Source: an uncultured Clostridia bacterium (lineage in GTDB: Bacteria; Bacillota; Clostridia; TANB77; CAG-508). From it: a stretch of 53,839 nt of DNA. The notes below the pieces were generated by a model. The model saw only the letters and a list, made by a program, of their open reading frames with translations. It had not been told where the DNA came from and did no database searches. The position numbers were made by a program, and so were the translations under genes. Location of the stretch: NCBI GenBank assembly GCA_947589065.1, contig CANPZM010000007.1:1-53839 (forward strand), in the 5' to 3' direction. Of this stretch, positions 7,699-17,206 are shown piece by piece (position 1 is the first letter of the stretch; every line of letters starts with the position of its first letter).

Positions 7699-8661
7699 AT
7701 GAAATATGTAGGAGAACCAATAGACAAAACAAAATATGAGGAAATTGATAAATTTCATTTAGGAGTATTTGAATATAAAGCTTTTAAACCTCAAAATGAA
7801 GAAAAAAGAAAAAATCATAATACCTTTTTCTTAAAAAGAACAATATATGTAGATAACGTACATTTTGGGGAGTTAATATCATACATTGTTGCACAAAAAG
7901 TAGGATTTAAATCATGCGAAGTAAAACTTTATAAAAGTCCATTACTACAACCAGGAAAATTTGATATAGGAGTATTAAGTTTTGTTGAAAAATCAAAATA
8001 TGATGAGTTATTAAATATAAACAGTATAATACATCAAAAACAGCAAGAAGATCCAAATTATAAGACAAATAAATTATCTTCTAATTGCATTGATAAAATT
8101 TTAGAATTAATGTTTTGGTATATTACTGTAAAAAATAAAAGACCATATGATGAATATTTAGCATTTAAACAAGATTTTATAAATATGACAATTTTTGATA
8201 TTAAATTTATGAATCCTGATAGAGTTAATGTAAATTGGTATATTAGAAGAAATATTCAAAGTGGTGAAATCGACTTATATCCAATGTTTGATAATGAAAT
8301 AATCTTAAATTTAGGAGAAAATGATGCAGAAAACAAAATAAGTATAGATTCATTATTAAAAAATGACATAGAAACAAAATCATCCATAATCAGTGAAGAG
8401 GACCTAAAAAATAATAAAGAACAATCTGATTATACAAAACTATTAAGTCATTTACTAAGAAAATATCCACAAAACACAAAAGCTGCATTAAACTGCATAA
8501 GCCAATTTTCATTAGCAGACTTAAAAAAATTATTAGATGAAATGGATGGAATGACAATTGAACGAAAAATAGTAACATTAAAGACATTTCAAATACGAGA
8601 TGAAGCTATTAATAAAATTTATAGAGGCTTTTTAAAAAAAGAAAAAAATCAGGTAAAATAG
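7699..8661 (+). CDS. Divergent HipA/CtkA-like kinase-fold protein
   Basis: No certain family. Numbering from the ATG at 7693: FFLKRT (K49) and E60 in GELISYIVAQKVGF resemble the nucleotide-binding Lys and the following helix of HipA-like kinases. NPDRVNVNW (174-182) resembles the catalytic N-x-DRH-x-NW loop, and PMFDNE (197-202) resembles the metal-binding Asp motif. The His of DRH is Val here. The C-terminal third is helical and unfamiliar. I start the gene at ATG 7699 because AAAGGA lies 8 nt before it, but only 2 nt before the ATG at 7693. There is no HipB-like partner beside it; the upstream neighbour is a flavoprotein. A kinase role is inference from motif order; it could be a pseudokinase. 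Confidence 0.6.
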   Translation: MKYVGEPIDKTKYEEIDKFHLGVFEYKAFKPQNEEKRKNHNTFFLKRTIYVDNVHFGELISYIVAQKVGFKSCEVKLYKSPLLQPGKFDIGVLSFVEKSKYDELLNINSIIHQKQQEDPNYKTNKLSSNCIDKILELMFWYITVKNKRPYDEYLAFKQDFINMTIFDIKFMNPDRVNVNWYIRRNIQSGEIDLYPMFDNEIILNLGENDAENKISIDSLLKNDIETKSSIISEEDLKNNKEQSDYTKLLSHLLRKYPQNTKAALNCISQFSLADLKKLLDEMDGMTIERKIVTLKTFQIRDEAINKIYRGFLKKEKNQVK

Positions 8662-8696
8662 AGAAGTATTTAAACAATATAAGTTATGCTAAAGTA

Positions 8697-8725
8697 TTGA
8701 ATTTTCTAGGAAGATATGATAGTAT
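8697..8725 (+). promoter_or_regulatory. Probable promoter of the teichoic acid operon
   Basis: TTGAAT at 8697-8702, a 17-nt spacer and TAGTAT at 8720-8725. AAGGAGG and a TTG start follow within 35 nt. I see no other promoter of this quality before the gene series that ends at metK. Confidence 0.6.
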
Positions 8726-8754
8726 AAAAACGTCACCTTAAGGAGGAAATATTA

Positions 8755-9171
8755 TTGGAAAAATATACAAGAAAAGTTCATTATTATGAAACAGATAAAA
8801 TGGGAATTGTACATCACTCAAATTATATAAGATGGTTTGAAGAAGCAAGAGTTTATGCAATGGAAAAAATGGGATATAGTTTTTCTAGATTAGAAAAGGA
8901 AAAAAAGTTTTCACCAGTATTATCTTATTCAGTAGAAATAAAACATAGTACAAAATTTGATGATAATATTGAAATTTTTCCTAAGATAATATCTTACAAT
9001 GGAGTGAGGTTAAGTATTTCATATGATGTTAAATTAAATGAAAAAATTATTGCAACAGGAACAACAACCCATTGCTTTACAAATGAAAAAGGATTACCAT
9101 TAAGATTAAGTAAGTCAATTCCTGAATTAGATAAAAAATTTAAAGAAGAATTAAAATTTGGATGTAAATAA
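8755..9171 (+). CDS. Hotdog-fold acyl-CoA thioesterase (YbgC/FadM-like)
   Basis: 138-aa thioesterase of the 4-hydroxybenzoyl-CoA thioesterase group, hydrolysing acyl-CoA or acyl-ACP thioesters. The signature is YYETDKMGIVHHSNYIRWFEEAR at about 10-32, with D14 as the probable catalytic Asp and the long hotdog helix after it. The start is TTG, chosen because AAGGAGG lies about 8 nt upstream and no ATG is suitable. It is the first gene after the promoter at 8697 and lies 27 nt before tarI, so it seems to lead the wall teichoic acid operon, although its link to that pathway is unclear. Confidence 0.88.
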   Translation: MEKYTRKVHYYETDKMGIVHHSNYIRWFEEARVYAMEKMGYSFSRLEKEKKFSPVLSYSVEIKHSTKFDDNIEIFPKIISYNGVRLSISYDVKLNEKIIATGTTTHCFTNEKGLPLRLSKSIPELDKKFKEELKFGCK

Positions 9172-9198
9172 ATAGATATATGATAGGAGGAATAGTAA

Positions 9199-9915
9199 AT
9201 GAATTTCGCAGGAATATTAGCTGGAGGAAAAGGAACTAGAATGGGTAAAACAGAGTTACCTAAACAATTTTTACAATTAGGAGAAAAGCCAATTATTATA
9301 CATACGGTTGAGCAATTCTTAATTTCAAATGATGTTGATAAAATAATAATAGCTGTTCCTGCTCAATGGATATCACATACAAAAAATATTATAGGAAAAT
9401 ATTATAATAATGAAAAAATTGCAATTATTGAAGGTGGTTCATCTAGAAATGAAACTGTAATGGCAATTTGTAATTATTTAAATCAAAATTATAAATTAAA
9501 TGACGACGATGTATTAGTTACACATGATGCAGTAAGACCATTTATCACTCAAAGAATAATAAAAGAAAATGTAGAATATGCAAAAGAATATGACGCAGTA
9601 GACACAGTTGTTCCAGCATTTGATACAATAGTAGAATCAACTAACAATAATACAATCACCAACATTCCAATTAGAGATTACATGTATCAAGGACAAACAC
9701 CACAAACTTTTAAAGTAAAAGAATTAATGAAAACTTATGAATCATTAAATGATGAAGAAAAAAAGGTTTTGACAGATGCTGCTAAAATATATGTGCTAAA
9801 AAATAAAAACGTAAAATTAGTAATGGGAGAATCTTACAACATGAAAATTACAACACCATATGACTTAAAACTAGCAAATTTAATGATAGGAAATAAGGTG
9901 AACGATATTGATTAA
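9199..9915 (+). CDS. tarI: Ribitol-5-phosphate cytidylyltransferase
   Basis: Makes CDP-ribitol from CTP and ribitol-5-phosphate for wall teichoic acid. The N-terminal LAGGKGTRMG (about 7-16) is the CTP-binding loop of the IspD/TarI group, followed by PKQF, EGGSSRNET, THDAVRPF and DYMYQGQTPQTF. The last motif and the KITTPYDL end match TarI rather than IspD. Pairing with tarJ, whose TTG start overlaps this gene by 8 nt, supports TarI strongly. The ribosome binding site is AGGAGG. IspD activity on MEP is possible in this superfamily but not favoured by context. Confidence 0.93.
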   Translation: MNFAGILAGGKGTRMGKTELPKQFLQLGEKPIIIHTVEQFLISNDVDKIIIAVPAQWISHTKNIIGKYYNNEKIAIIEGGSSRNETVMAICNYLNQNYKLNDDDVLVTHDAVRPFITQRIIKENVEYAKEYDAVDTVVPAFDTIVESTNNNTITNIPIRDYMYQGQTPQTFKVKELMKTYESLNDEEKKVLTDAAKIYVLKNKNVKLVMGESYNMKITTPYDLKLANLMIGNKVNDID

Positions 9916-10924
9916 TCAAATTATAAAATTAACTCAAATTCAAAAATTTGAGATGTGTTTTGAAAATATAGATATAGATACAGAATATGTAATAGTTAGA
10001 CCGACATATTTATCAATATGTGCAGCTGATCAAAGGTATTACCAAGGAAAAAGAAAGAAAGAAATTCTAGATAAGAAGTTACCACTAACATTAATACATG
10101 AAGCAGTAGGACAAGTTGTATATGATCCTAAAAATGAATTTAAAAAGCAAGAAAAAGTTGTGCTTATTCCTAATACGCCAATTGAAGATGATGACATAAT
10201 AAAAGAAAACTATTTAAGAACGAGCCTATTTAGATCAAGCAGTTCAGACGGATTTATGCAAAGTGTAGTTCTTATGAGAAGAGATAGAATAATACCAATT
10301 AAAGAAATAGAAGAATCTTTAGGTTCTTTGATAGAAACAGTAAGTGTTGCAATTAATGCTATAGAAAATTTTAAACAAAAGAGTCATAAAAGAAGAGAAA
10401 CAATTGGAATTTGGGGAGCTGGAAATGTAGCATATATAACAAGCTTGATGCTAAAAAAATATTTTCCAGAAAGCAAAATAATTGTAACAGGAAGAAATAA
10501 TGAAAAATTATCATATTTTTCATTTGTTGATCAAACCATCCCAACAAATGAATTTACAGAAAACATTAAAGTTGACCATGCTTTTGAGTGCATAGGTGGT
10601 ACAGGTTCAGAATTTGCAATTGAAGAAATAATTGACCACATCAATCCTCAAGGAACAATTAACCTATTAGGAGTTTCAGAAGAACCTGTAAGAATAAATA
10701 CTAGAATGGTATTAGAAAAAGGACTAACAATACTAGGAAATAGCAGAAGTGGATATGATGATTTTAAAAAATCTATAGATATATTGCAAGATAAGCAAAT
10801 ACAAAATTATCTTCATAATATTGTTTCTGAAGTTATAGAAATAAAAAATACTAACGATATTTATGTAGCTTTTGACAATGACATAAATAATAAATTTAAA
10901 ACTGTAATGAGGTGGAATATATAA
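9908..10924 (+). CDS. tarJ: Ribulose-5-phosphate reductase
   Basis: Zinc-type medium-chain dehydrogenase that reduces ribulose-5-phosphate to ribitol-5-phosphate with NADPH, feeding TarI. 338 aa. LSICAADQRYYQGKR (about 36-50) carries the catalytic zinc Cys and is typical of TarJ, LIHEAVG holds the His-Glu pair and GIWGAGNVAY (about 163-172) is the Rossmann dinucleotide loop. The start is TTG, overlapping the end of tarI; AGGTG lies 8 nt upstream. The stop codon overlaps the ATG of the next gene (TAATG), indicating translational coupling. Confidence 0.92.
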   Translation: MINQIIKLTQIQKFEMCFENIDIDTEYVIVRPTYLSICAADQRYYQGKRKKEILDKKLPLTLIHEAVGQVVYDPKNEFKKQEKVVLIPNTPIEDDDIIKENYLRTSLFRSSSSDGFMQSVVLMRRDRIIPIKEIEESLGSLIETVSVAINAIENFKQKSHKRRETIGIWGAGNVAYITSLMLKKYFPESKIIVTGRNNEKLSYFSFVDQTIPTNEFTENIKVDHAFECIGGTGSEFAIEEIIDHINPQGTINLLGVSEEPVRINTRMVLEKGLTILGNSRSGYDDFKKSIDILQDKQIQNYLHNIVSEVIEIKNTNDIYVAFDNDINNKFKTVMRWNI

Positions 10925-12067
10925 TGCCTGATTTCCTAGTACCAATCTGGCAAAGACTTAAAACGATACATTATATTTTAATATACAATATATTAAAAAT
11001 AATTTGTCCTCTAAAAAATAATAAAATAATATTAGCTAGTAATAGAAGTGCTGAGTTAGAAGGTAATTTGCTATGGATATATAATGAATTAAAAGATGAC
11101 AACAATTACGAAATAAAAATACACTTTACTAATAAACCAAATGCATTATTTAAAATTAAATTAATTATAGATATGGCAAATGCAAAATATACAATAATTG
11201 ATGATTTTTTCCCACTTATATATCCACTTAAAATAAGAAAAAATGCAAAATTAATTCAAGTATGGCATGCACTTCGGAGCATTCAAAAAAGTAGGATTTA
11301 GTAGAATAGGAAAAATAGGAGGACCAAGCCCAAAATCTTTGACACATAAAAACTATACAGATGCTATATTAAGTTCAGAAAGCATTGTAGATAATTATGT
11401 AGAAGCTTTTGGAATTCCTAAAGAAAGAATGCATCCAATTGGAATACCTAGAACGGATTTTTTCTTTAATGAAAAATTAAAAAAAGAAGTAAAAGAAAAA
11501 ATATATAAAGATTATCCTATATTAAAAAATAAAAGAGTAATCTTATTTGCACCAACATTTAGAGGAACAGGTAAAAAAGAAGCATACTATCCTACTGAAT
11601 GTTTTGACATTGACAAAATCTATAATAATTTAAAAGAAAATGAAATATTAATCATAAAAAATCATCCATTCATAAAAAATACATTTAAAATATCAGAAGA
11701 ACAATCTAAAAAAATAATTGATTTAAGCAATTATAATGATATAAATAATCTTTTATTAGTAACAGACATATTAATAACAGACTATTCATCAGTAATTTTT
11801 GAATATGCCTTATTAGATAAACCAATAATATTTTACATGCCAGATATGAAAGAATATAAAAACAAACGTGATTTTTATTATGATGTTACAGAATACACAT
11901 ATGGTACGGTTTGCTACAATATGGACGAACTAATAAAAAATATGAAAAATGAGGAAATAAATGTCAAAAAGTTAGCAGAATTTAAAGAAAAATTTTTAAA
12001 TACATGTGACGGAAATGCTACCAAAAGATTTAGAAAGGAATTTTTTAATGATAACAAAAACAAATGA
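10924..12067 (+). pseudogene. TagF/TarF-like polyol-phosphate transferase, frameshifted
   Basis: CDP-glycerol/CDP-ribitol phosphotransferase broken by one base. Frame 1 (10924-11301) runs through the N-terminal domain to QVWHAL and then stops. The second frame (open from 11267) continues with GAFKKVGFSRIG. Removing the C at 11275 restores WHALGAFKKVGFSR, the conserved catalytic-His segment also present in the next two paralogs. The C-terminal half keeps IKNHPF (second catalytic His) and ITDYSSVIFEYAL (nucleotide-binding). The start is ATG 10924, with GAGGTGG 8 nt upstream and a 1-nt overlap with tarJ. Either a real pseudogenising insertion or a sequence error: everything else in the gene is intact, so decay is at most recent. 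Substrate could be CDP-ribitol or CDP-glycerol. Confidence 0.85.
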
Positions 12068-13367
12068 ACAAACAGAAAATGAAACAAATAATGTAGAATT
12101 AAGTACAGAAATAATAATTAAAAAACGTCATCCCATAAAAAAACTTTATAAGAAAATTAAAAGGAAAATTAATAGATGTATATTAATTATTGCCAATAGA
12201 ATAATGATTTTAATTTTTCCACTAGATGAGAAACGAGTATTTTTTCTATCTGACGTAAGAGAAGAATTAGGTGGTAACCTAAAATGCCTTTATGATATTA
12301 TACCAGATGATAAATATAATAAAGTTACTTCAATGAAAGCAGATAGAAGAAAAGTAAGAAGCATAAAAGAAAAAATTAGATTAGCATACAATTTAAGTAT
12401 AGCAAAATATATTTTACTTGAAGATCTATCAAAATCAACAGCATACATAAAAATAAGAAAAGGACAAGAACTTATTCAATTATGGCATGGAGCTGGAGCG
12501 TATAAGAAGTTTGGATTTTCTAGGGTTAATAGCGATTTAGAAATGAAAAAAATCCATCAGGGATATAAAAAATATACTAAAGCAATAACAAGTGGGGAAG
12601 AAATCAGACAATGTTATGCTGAGGCTTTTAATATAGATATAAATAAAGTACAAGCAACAGGCTTCCCAAGAACTGATATATTTTTTGATAAAGACTATAT
12701 TGAAAATAAAAGAAAAATTATGACAGAAAAATATCCTTTCATTAAAAATAAGAAAGTCATTGTATTTGCACCAACATATAGAGGAGAGGCATTTACTGCT
12801 GGCTCACACAGTGCAACATATGATTTTTCTAGGTTAGACTTAGATAAAATATATGAAAACTTAAAAGATGAATATGTTTTTATTTTTAAATGGCATCCAG
12901 CATTATATAATAATATGTTATTAGGAAAAATAGAAGGCTATGATTTAAGCAAATACAACAATTTTTATTATGACTTATCACCAGAAAGAGATATAAATGA
13001 TTTATTACTTGTTACAGATATACTAATTACAGATTATTCTTCAGTAATATTTGATTATTTATTTACAAATAAGCCAATAATATATTTCGCATATGATATT
13101 GACGAATATGCAAATGGTAGAGGATTATACTTTCCATTTAAAGAATATGTATACGGTAAAATTGCATTAGATGATGACGAACTTATTTCAGCTATAAAAG
13201 CAGAAGATATGCAAGAAACAAAAAGAAAAAAATTTACAAAGAAATTTCTTAACGCATGTGATGGACATTCAACTCAAAAAACTTATGAATGGATTTTCGA
13301 AAATAAATTAAATAGTTGTGAAAATAACATCATAATGGAGGAAGAAGATTGCAAATTAAATACTTAA
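12048..13367 (+). CDS. TagF/TarL-like teichoic acid polyol-phosphate transferase
   Basis: Peripheral membrane enzyme transferring glycerol-phosphate or ribitol-phosphate from the CDP-polyol to the teichoic acid chain. 439 aa. The N-terminal basic and hydrophobic segment (about 20-60) probably contacts the membrane. WHGAGAYKKFGFSR holds catalytic His 1, FAPTYRG follows, KWHPAL holds His 2 and ITDYSSVIFDYLF is the C-terminal CDP-binding motif. I use ATG 12048, preceded by AAAGGAA, rather than the GTG at 12006, which lacks a ribosome binding site. It overlaps the preceding gene by 20 nt. Being downstream of tarIJ suggests ribitol-phosphate as substrate, but sequence does not settle this. Confidence 0.9.
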   Translation: MITKTNEQTENETNNVELSTEIIIKKRHPIKKLYKKIKRKINRCILIIANRIMILIFPLDEKRVFFLSDVREELGGNLKCLYDIIPDDKYNKVTSMKADRRKVRSIKEKIRLAYNLSIAKYILLEDLSKSTAYIKIRKGQELIQLWHGAGAYKKFGFSRVNSDLEMKKIHQGYKKYTKAITSGEEIRQCYAEAFNIDINKVQATGFPRTDIFFDKDYIENKRKIMTEKYPFIKNKKVIVFAPTYRGEAFTAGSHSATYDFSRLDLDKIYENLKDEYVFIFKWHPALYNNMLLGKIEGYDLSKYNNFYYDLSPERDINDLLLVTDILITDYSSVIFDYLFTNKPIIYFAYDIDEYANGRGLYFPFKEYVYGKIALDDDELISAIKAEDMQETKRKKFTKKFLNACDGHSTQKTYEWIFENKLNSCENNIIMEEEDCKLNT

Positions 13368-14509
13368 TAATAAAAATTTGGAAATTAATAATGCGTTTCA
13401 TATACTTTATTTTTAAATTGCTATTTAGGACTAAAAATAAAATTACATTTTTAAGTAGACAGACTAATGAAAGAAATATTGATTTTGAACTTATTATTAA
13501 TGAACTAAAAATGCAACAACCTAAAATCAAAATAGTTGTCTTAAATAAAAGGCTAGAATCTGATTTAAAATCTAAAATATCATATGGTTTCCATATGTTT
13601 AGACAAATGTACCATATGGCAACATCAAAAGTAATTATTTTGGATAGCTATGCAATTTTAGTCAGCATTTTAAAACAGAAAAAGAATACTAAAGTTATTC
13701 AATTATGGCATGCATTAGGTTCATTAAAAAAATTTGGATATTCAATATTAGGCAAAAAAGAAGGACGAAACAAAAATACAGCTATGGTAATGAATATGCA
13801 TAAAAACAATGATTACATTATTACATCTAGTGAGATTTCAAAAAAATATTTTATGGAAGCATTCAATGCCAATGAAAGTCAAATGATTGTTTTAGGATTA
13901 CCAAGAATTGATTTTTTGCAATCTAAAGAAGCTAAAAAAGAAGTGCTAAAAAAATTCTATTCAATATATACAGAAACTAATAATGAAAAGAAAAATATCT
14001 TATATGTACCAACTATGAGAAAAGATAAAAATATAGACTTTAGCAAAATTAAAAAAAGTGTAAACTACAAAAAATATAATTTAATAATTAAAACTCATAG
14101 TGGCAAGGAAATGATATATGTAAATAATAAGAAAATTCAAAAAGGAGAATATTTTTTAGGAATGGAGCTTTTACATGTTGCAGATTATATAATTACAGAC
14201 TATTCTGCAATTGTGTATGAAGCAACACTTGTAAAAAAGCCAATATATTTTTATACTTACGACTATAAAGAATATACAAAAAATAGAGGTTTTTATATTG
14301 ATTATAATAAAGAAATGCCAGGATTAATATCAAAAAATATTAACACGATTATAAATGATATAGAAAACAATAAAAACGTTGATCTTTCTAAAATTGAAAG
14401 ATTTTCTAAAAAATATATCCAATATCAAGACTTAAATATTACACAAGAACTAGTAAAAATTATTATTAATATAATGGAAAATAAAAAGATTCCATTATTG
14501 AATAAATAA
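13349..14509 (+). CDS. TagB/TarB-like teichoic acid glycerophosphotransferase
   Basis: 386-aa member of the CDP-glycerol glycerophosphotransferase family, more divergent than the two preceding paralogs. It has a basic, hydrophobic N-terminus (about 1-25), LWHALGSLKKFGY with catalytic His 1, KTHSGKE in the place of the usual KxHP motif, and ITDYSAIVYEATL at the C-terminus. The start is TTG with GGAGGAAGAAG upstream, overlapping the previous gene by 19 nt. It could be the priming enzyme (TarB type) that adds the first polyol phosphate. That role is inference from length and divergence. Confidence 0.85.
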   Translation: MQIKYLIIKIWKLIMRFIYFIFKLLFRTKNKITFLSRQTNERNIDFELIINELKMQQPKIKIVVLNKRLESDLKSKISYGFHMFRQMYHMATSKVIILDSYAILVSILKQKKNTKVIQLWHALGSLKKFGYSILGKKEGRNKNTAMVMNMHKNNDYIITSSEISKKYFMEAFNANESQMIVLGLPRIDFLQSKEAKKEVLKKFYSIYTETNNEKKNILYVPTMRKDKNIDFSKIKKSVNYKKYNLIIKTHSGKEMIYVNNKKIQKGEYFLGMELLHVADYIITDYSAIVYEATLVKKPIYFYTYDYKEYTKNRGFYIDYNKEMPGLISKNINTIINDIENNKNVDLSKIERFSKKYIQYQDLNITQELVKIIINIMENKKIPLLNK

Positions 14510-14554
14510 ATTCAATTAAAAGCATATAAAAAAGGAGCATATTATTTTAATACA

Positions 14555-17206
14555 ATGGAAAATAATTTTAAATACGATATTTCAATAATAATACCAGTAT
14601 ATAATAACGAAAAATATATTGGAGAATGTATAAAGTCAATAGAAGAACAGAAATATGATTTAAATAAAATAGAGATAATACTGATTAATGATGGTTCTAC
14701 AGACAAAAGCTTAGAAATATGTCAACAGTTAGCTAAAGATAATAAAAATATAAAATTAATTAATCAGCAAAACCAAGGTGTATCTCTTACAAGAAATACT
14801 GGAATAAAAATGGCTGAAGGAAAATATATTATGTTTCTGGATTCAGATGATTTTATTTCAAAGAATGCAGTAAAGGAAATAGTAAATTTTTTTGACAAAC
14901 ATCAAGAGGAAATTGATCTTTTAACATTTCCTATTTATAATTACAACAATAAGACCCAAAAAACTAAAATATTAAAAAGATATGATATTTTATTTGACAA
15001 AACTGGAATAATTGATTTAAAAAATGATTATGATACAGTTCAAACTACAATAAATATTGTAATTAAAAATAAAAAAGAAAAGAATCTTTTATTTGATACA
15101 AATATATTTTTCCATGAAGACTTAAAATACAATATTGAAGTTTTATTTAATAAACAAAAATTTGGATATTTAAACAATGTTAAATATTTTTACAGAAAAT
15201 CAAATACAAATACCTCAGCAGAAAAAGATAATCCATTATATACTTTTAACCAATTTGTTAATTTATTTAACGAATTACTAAATAAATATAAAGATTCAAA
15301 TGGAATAACTTTAAGATATGTTCAATCAATAATATTAAATACTATAAGATGGAGATTAGTACAAGGAAAACTATTCTTATATAACGATTACGAAAAAAGC
15401 CTAAATGAAATTAAAAATATATTAAAATATATTGAACCAGAAGTTATAGCAAATGACAAACAAATGAACTTATATCATAAAATATTCTTATTAGAACTAA
15501 AAGGCGAAAAAATTAAAGTAGATGAAAACGACTCAAATAATTTAAAAGAATATAGCGTAAAGGTGAATGATAGTGAAATAGTAAACTTAGATCACATGGA
15601 AATCGTAATCAATAAATTAAATGTTATAGATGGAAAATTAAAAATATTAGCTTATTTAAAATCACCACTTTTAAAATATTATGATTATAAAGCTGAACTT
15701 GAATATATAGATAAAAATAATACAACATATATAGAAAATGCCGAACTTACAGAAACAATAGCAAGTTATTTTAAAAGCGATATAAAAGTAGCAAATTTCA
15801 AAAAGTTTGATATTAAAATTGATATAAATCAGTTAAAAGAGTTAAAATTTAATGTATATATAGATAACTATAAAATGCCAATAAAATATTATTTTAATAA
15901 ATTAACTCCATTCAACAAAAAGACTAGAAATTATGTTATATACAGAGAAAATTATAGAATAAGCTTTAAAAAAGAAAAATTTAAAGTAAAAAATGAAAAT
16001 ATATTAGTTAAATCATATGATAATATTATAGATTTTATTAGATATATGATAATAAATTATAAAATAAATTACTTTAAAATCTTAGCTAAAATAACAAGAA
16101 GTAAAAAAAGAAAGATATGGCTATATTATGACAGAACAAAGATTATTGATAATGCATACTATCAATTTAAACATGATTTCTCAATAAATGATGGAATTGA
16201 AAAATATTACATATTGGATGATGACATTGAAAAGTACAAAAACCTATTCACAGAGGAAGAATTAAAAAATGTTATTAGATTTGGAACACTACAGCATAAA
16301 TTACTTTATTTAAACTGTGATAAAATATTAACTGCATTTTCATCATTACAAGAATATTGTCCATTTCCAAAAAAATATAAACATTATAAAGATTTATTAA
16401 AATATGAATTTATCTATTTGCAACATGGAATATTACATGCAAGACTATTAAAAATGTATTGCAAAGAATATTCACCAATAGACAAATTTGTAATATCATC
16501 TGAATTTGAAAAAAATAATTTGATAAATAATTATTCATATAAGGAAGAAGATTTAATACCAGTTGGTATGCCGAGATTAGACGAAGATAATGATAAAAAT
16601 CCACCTAAAAATAAAATAATATATGCACCATCTTGGAGGAAATACTTAATTGGAAAAGCTATAAAGAGAACTAGAGAGACAGAAACACAAAAATTTATAA
16701 ATTCAAGCTATTATAAAGAAATTATAAATTTCTTATCTGATGAAAAATTAAATAAAGAGCTAAAAGAACATAACTTAAAATTAGATTTTAAATTGCATCC
16801 AATATTTAAAGATTATAGAAAACATTTTGAAAAAATACAAAATGAAAATATTTCATTAAGCTTTGATAATGCAAATTTAAATGATTATAAACTTTTTATA
16901 ACAGATTTTTCATCATTCCAATTTGATTTTGTAAAATTAAATAGACCAATCTTATATTTTACGCCAGATATAGAAGAATTCAAAGCTGGATTACATACAT
17001 ATAGAGAACTTGATTTAAAATATGAAGATGCATTCGGAAAACTTTGTTTAACAGGCAAAGAACTTGTGGATGAAGTGATAAAACTAATTAATAATAATTT
17101 TATACCAGAACAAATTTATAAAGAAAGAACAGAAAACTTTTTTTATAAAGTAAAAAATAGAAAAGATAAATTATATAAGGCAATAATAGGAGAAGAAAAA
17201 TTATGA
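14555..17206 (+). CDS. GT2 glycosyltransferase fused to TagF-like polyol-phosphate transferase
   Basis: 883-aa bifunctional protein. Residues about 5-230 are a GT-A family 2 glycosyltransferase: SIIIPVYNNEKYI, ILINDGSTDKS, NTGIKMAEGKYIMFLDSDDF (DxD metal site), and the EDLKYN acceptor region. A middle part of about 300 residues looks beta-rich and is not recognised. The C-terminal third (about 525-880) is TagF-like: LQHGILHARL replaces WHG, a YAPSWRKY-type segment, KLHPIFKDY and ITDFSSFQFDFVKL. One polypeptide could therefore add both a sugar and polyol phosphate to a repeating unit. The ATG at 14555 lies an unusually long 17 nt after GGAG; no better start is in frame. The ATGA overlap couples it to the next gene. 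Confidence 0.87.
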   Translation: MENNFKYDISIIIPVYNNEKYIGECIKSIEEQKYDLNKIEIILINDGSTDKSLEICQQLAKDNKNIKLINQQNQGVSLTRNTGIKMAEGKYIMFLDSDDFISKNAVKEIVNFFDKHQEEIDLLTFPIYNYNNKTQKTKILKRYDILFDKTGIIDLKNDYDTVQTTINIVIKNKKEKNLLFDTNIFFHEDLKYNIEVLFNKQKFGYLNNVKYFYRKSNTNTSAEKDNPLYTFNQFVNLFNELLNKYKDSNGITLRYVQSIILNTIRWRLVQGKLFLYNDYEKSLNEIKNILKYIEPEVIANDKQMNLYHKIFLLELKGEKIKVDENDSNNLKEYSVKVNDSEIVNLDHMEIVINKLNVIDGKLKILAYLKSPLLKYYDYKAELEYIDKNNTTYIENAELTETIASYFKSDIKVANFKKFDIKIDINQLKELKFNVYIDNYKMPIKYYFNKLTPFNKKTRNYVIYRENYRISFKKEKFKVKNENILVKSYDNIIDFIRYMIINYKINYFKILAKITRSKKRKIWLYYDRTKIIDNAYYQFKHDFSINDGIEKYYILDDDIEKYKNLFTEEELKNVIRFGTLQHKLLYLNCDKILTAFSSLQEYCPFPKKYKHYKDLLKYEFIYLQHGILHARLLKMYCKEYSPIDKFVISSEFEKNNLINNYSYKEEDLIPVGMPRLDEDNDKNPPKNKIIYAPSWRKYLIGKAIKRTRETETQKFINSSYYKEIINFLSDEKLNKELKEHNLKLDFKLHPIFKDYRKHFEKIQNENISLSFDNANLNDYKLFITDFSSFQFDFVKLNRPILYFTPDIEEFKAGLHTYRELDLKYEDAFGKLCLTGKELVDEVIKLINNNFIPEQIYKERTENFFYKVKNRKDKLYKAIIGEEKL

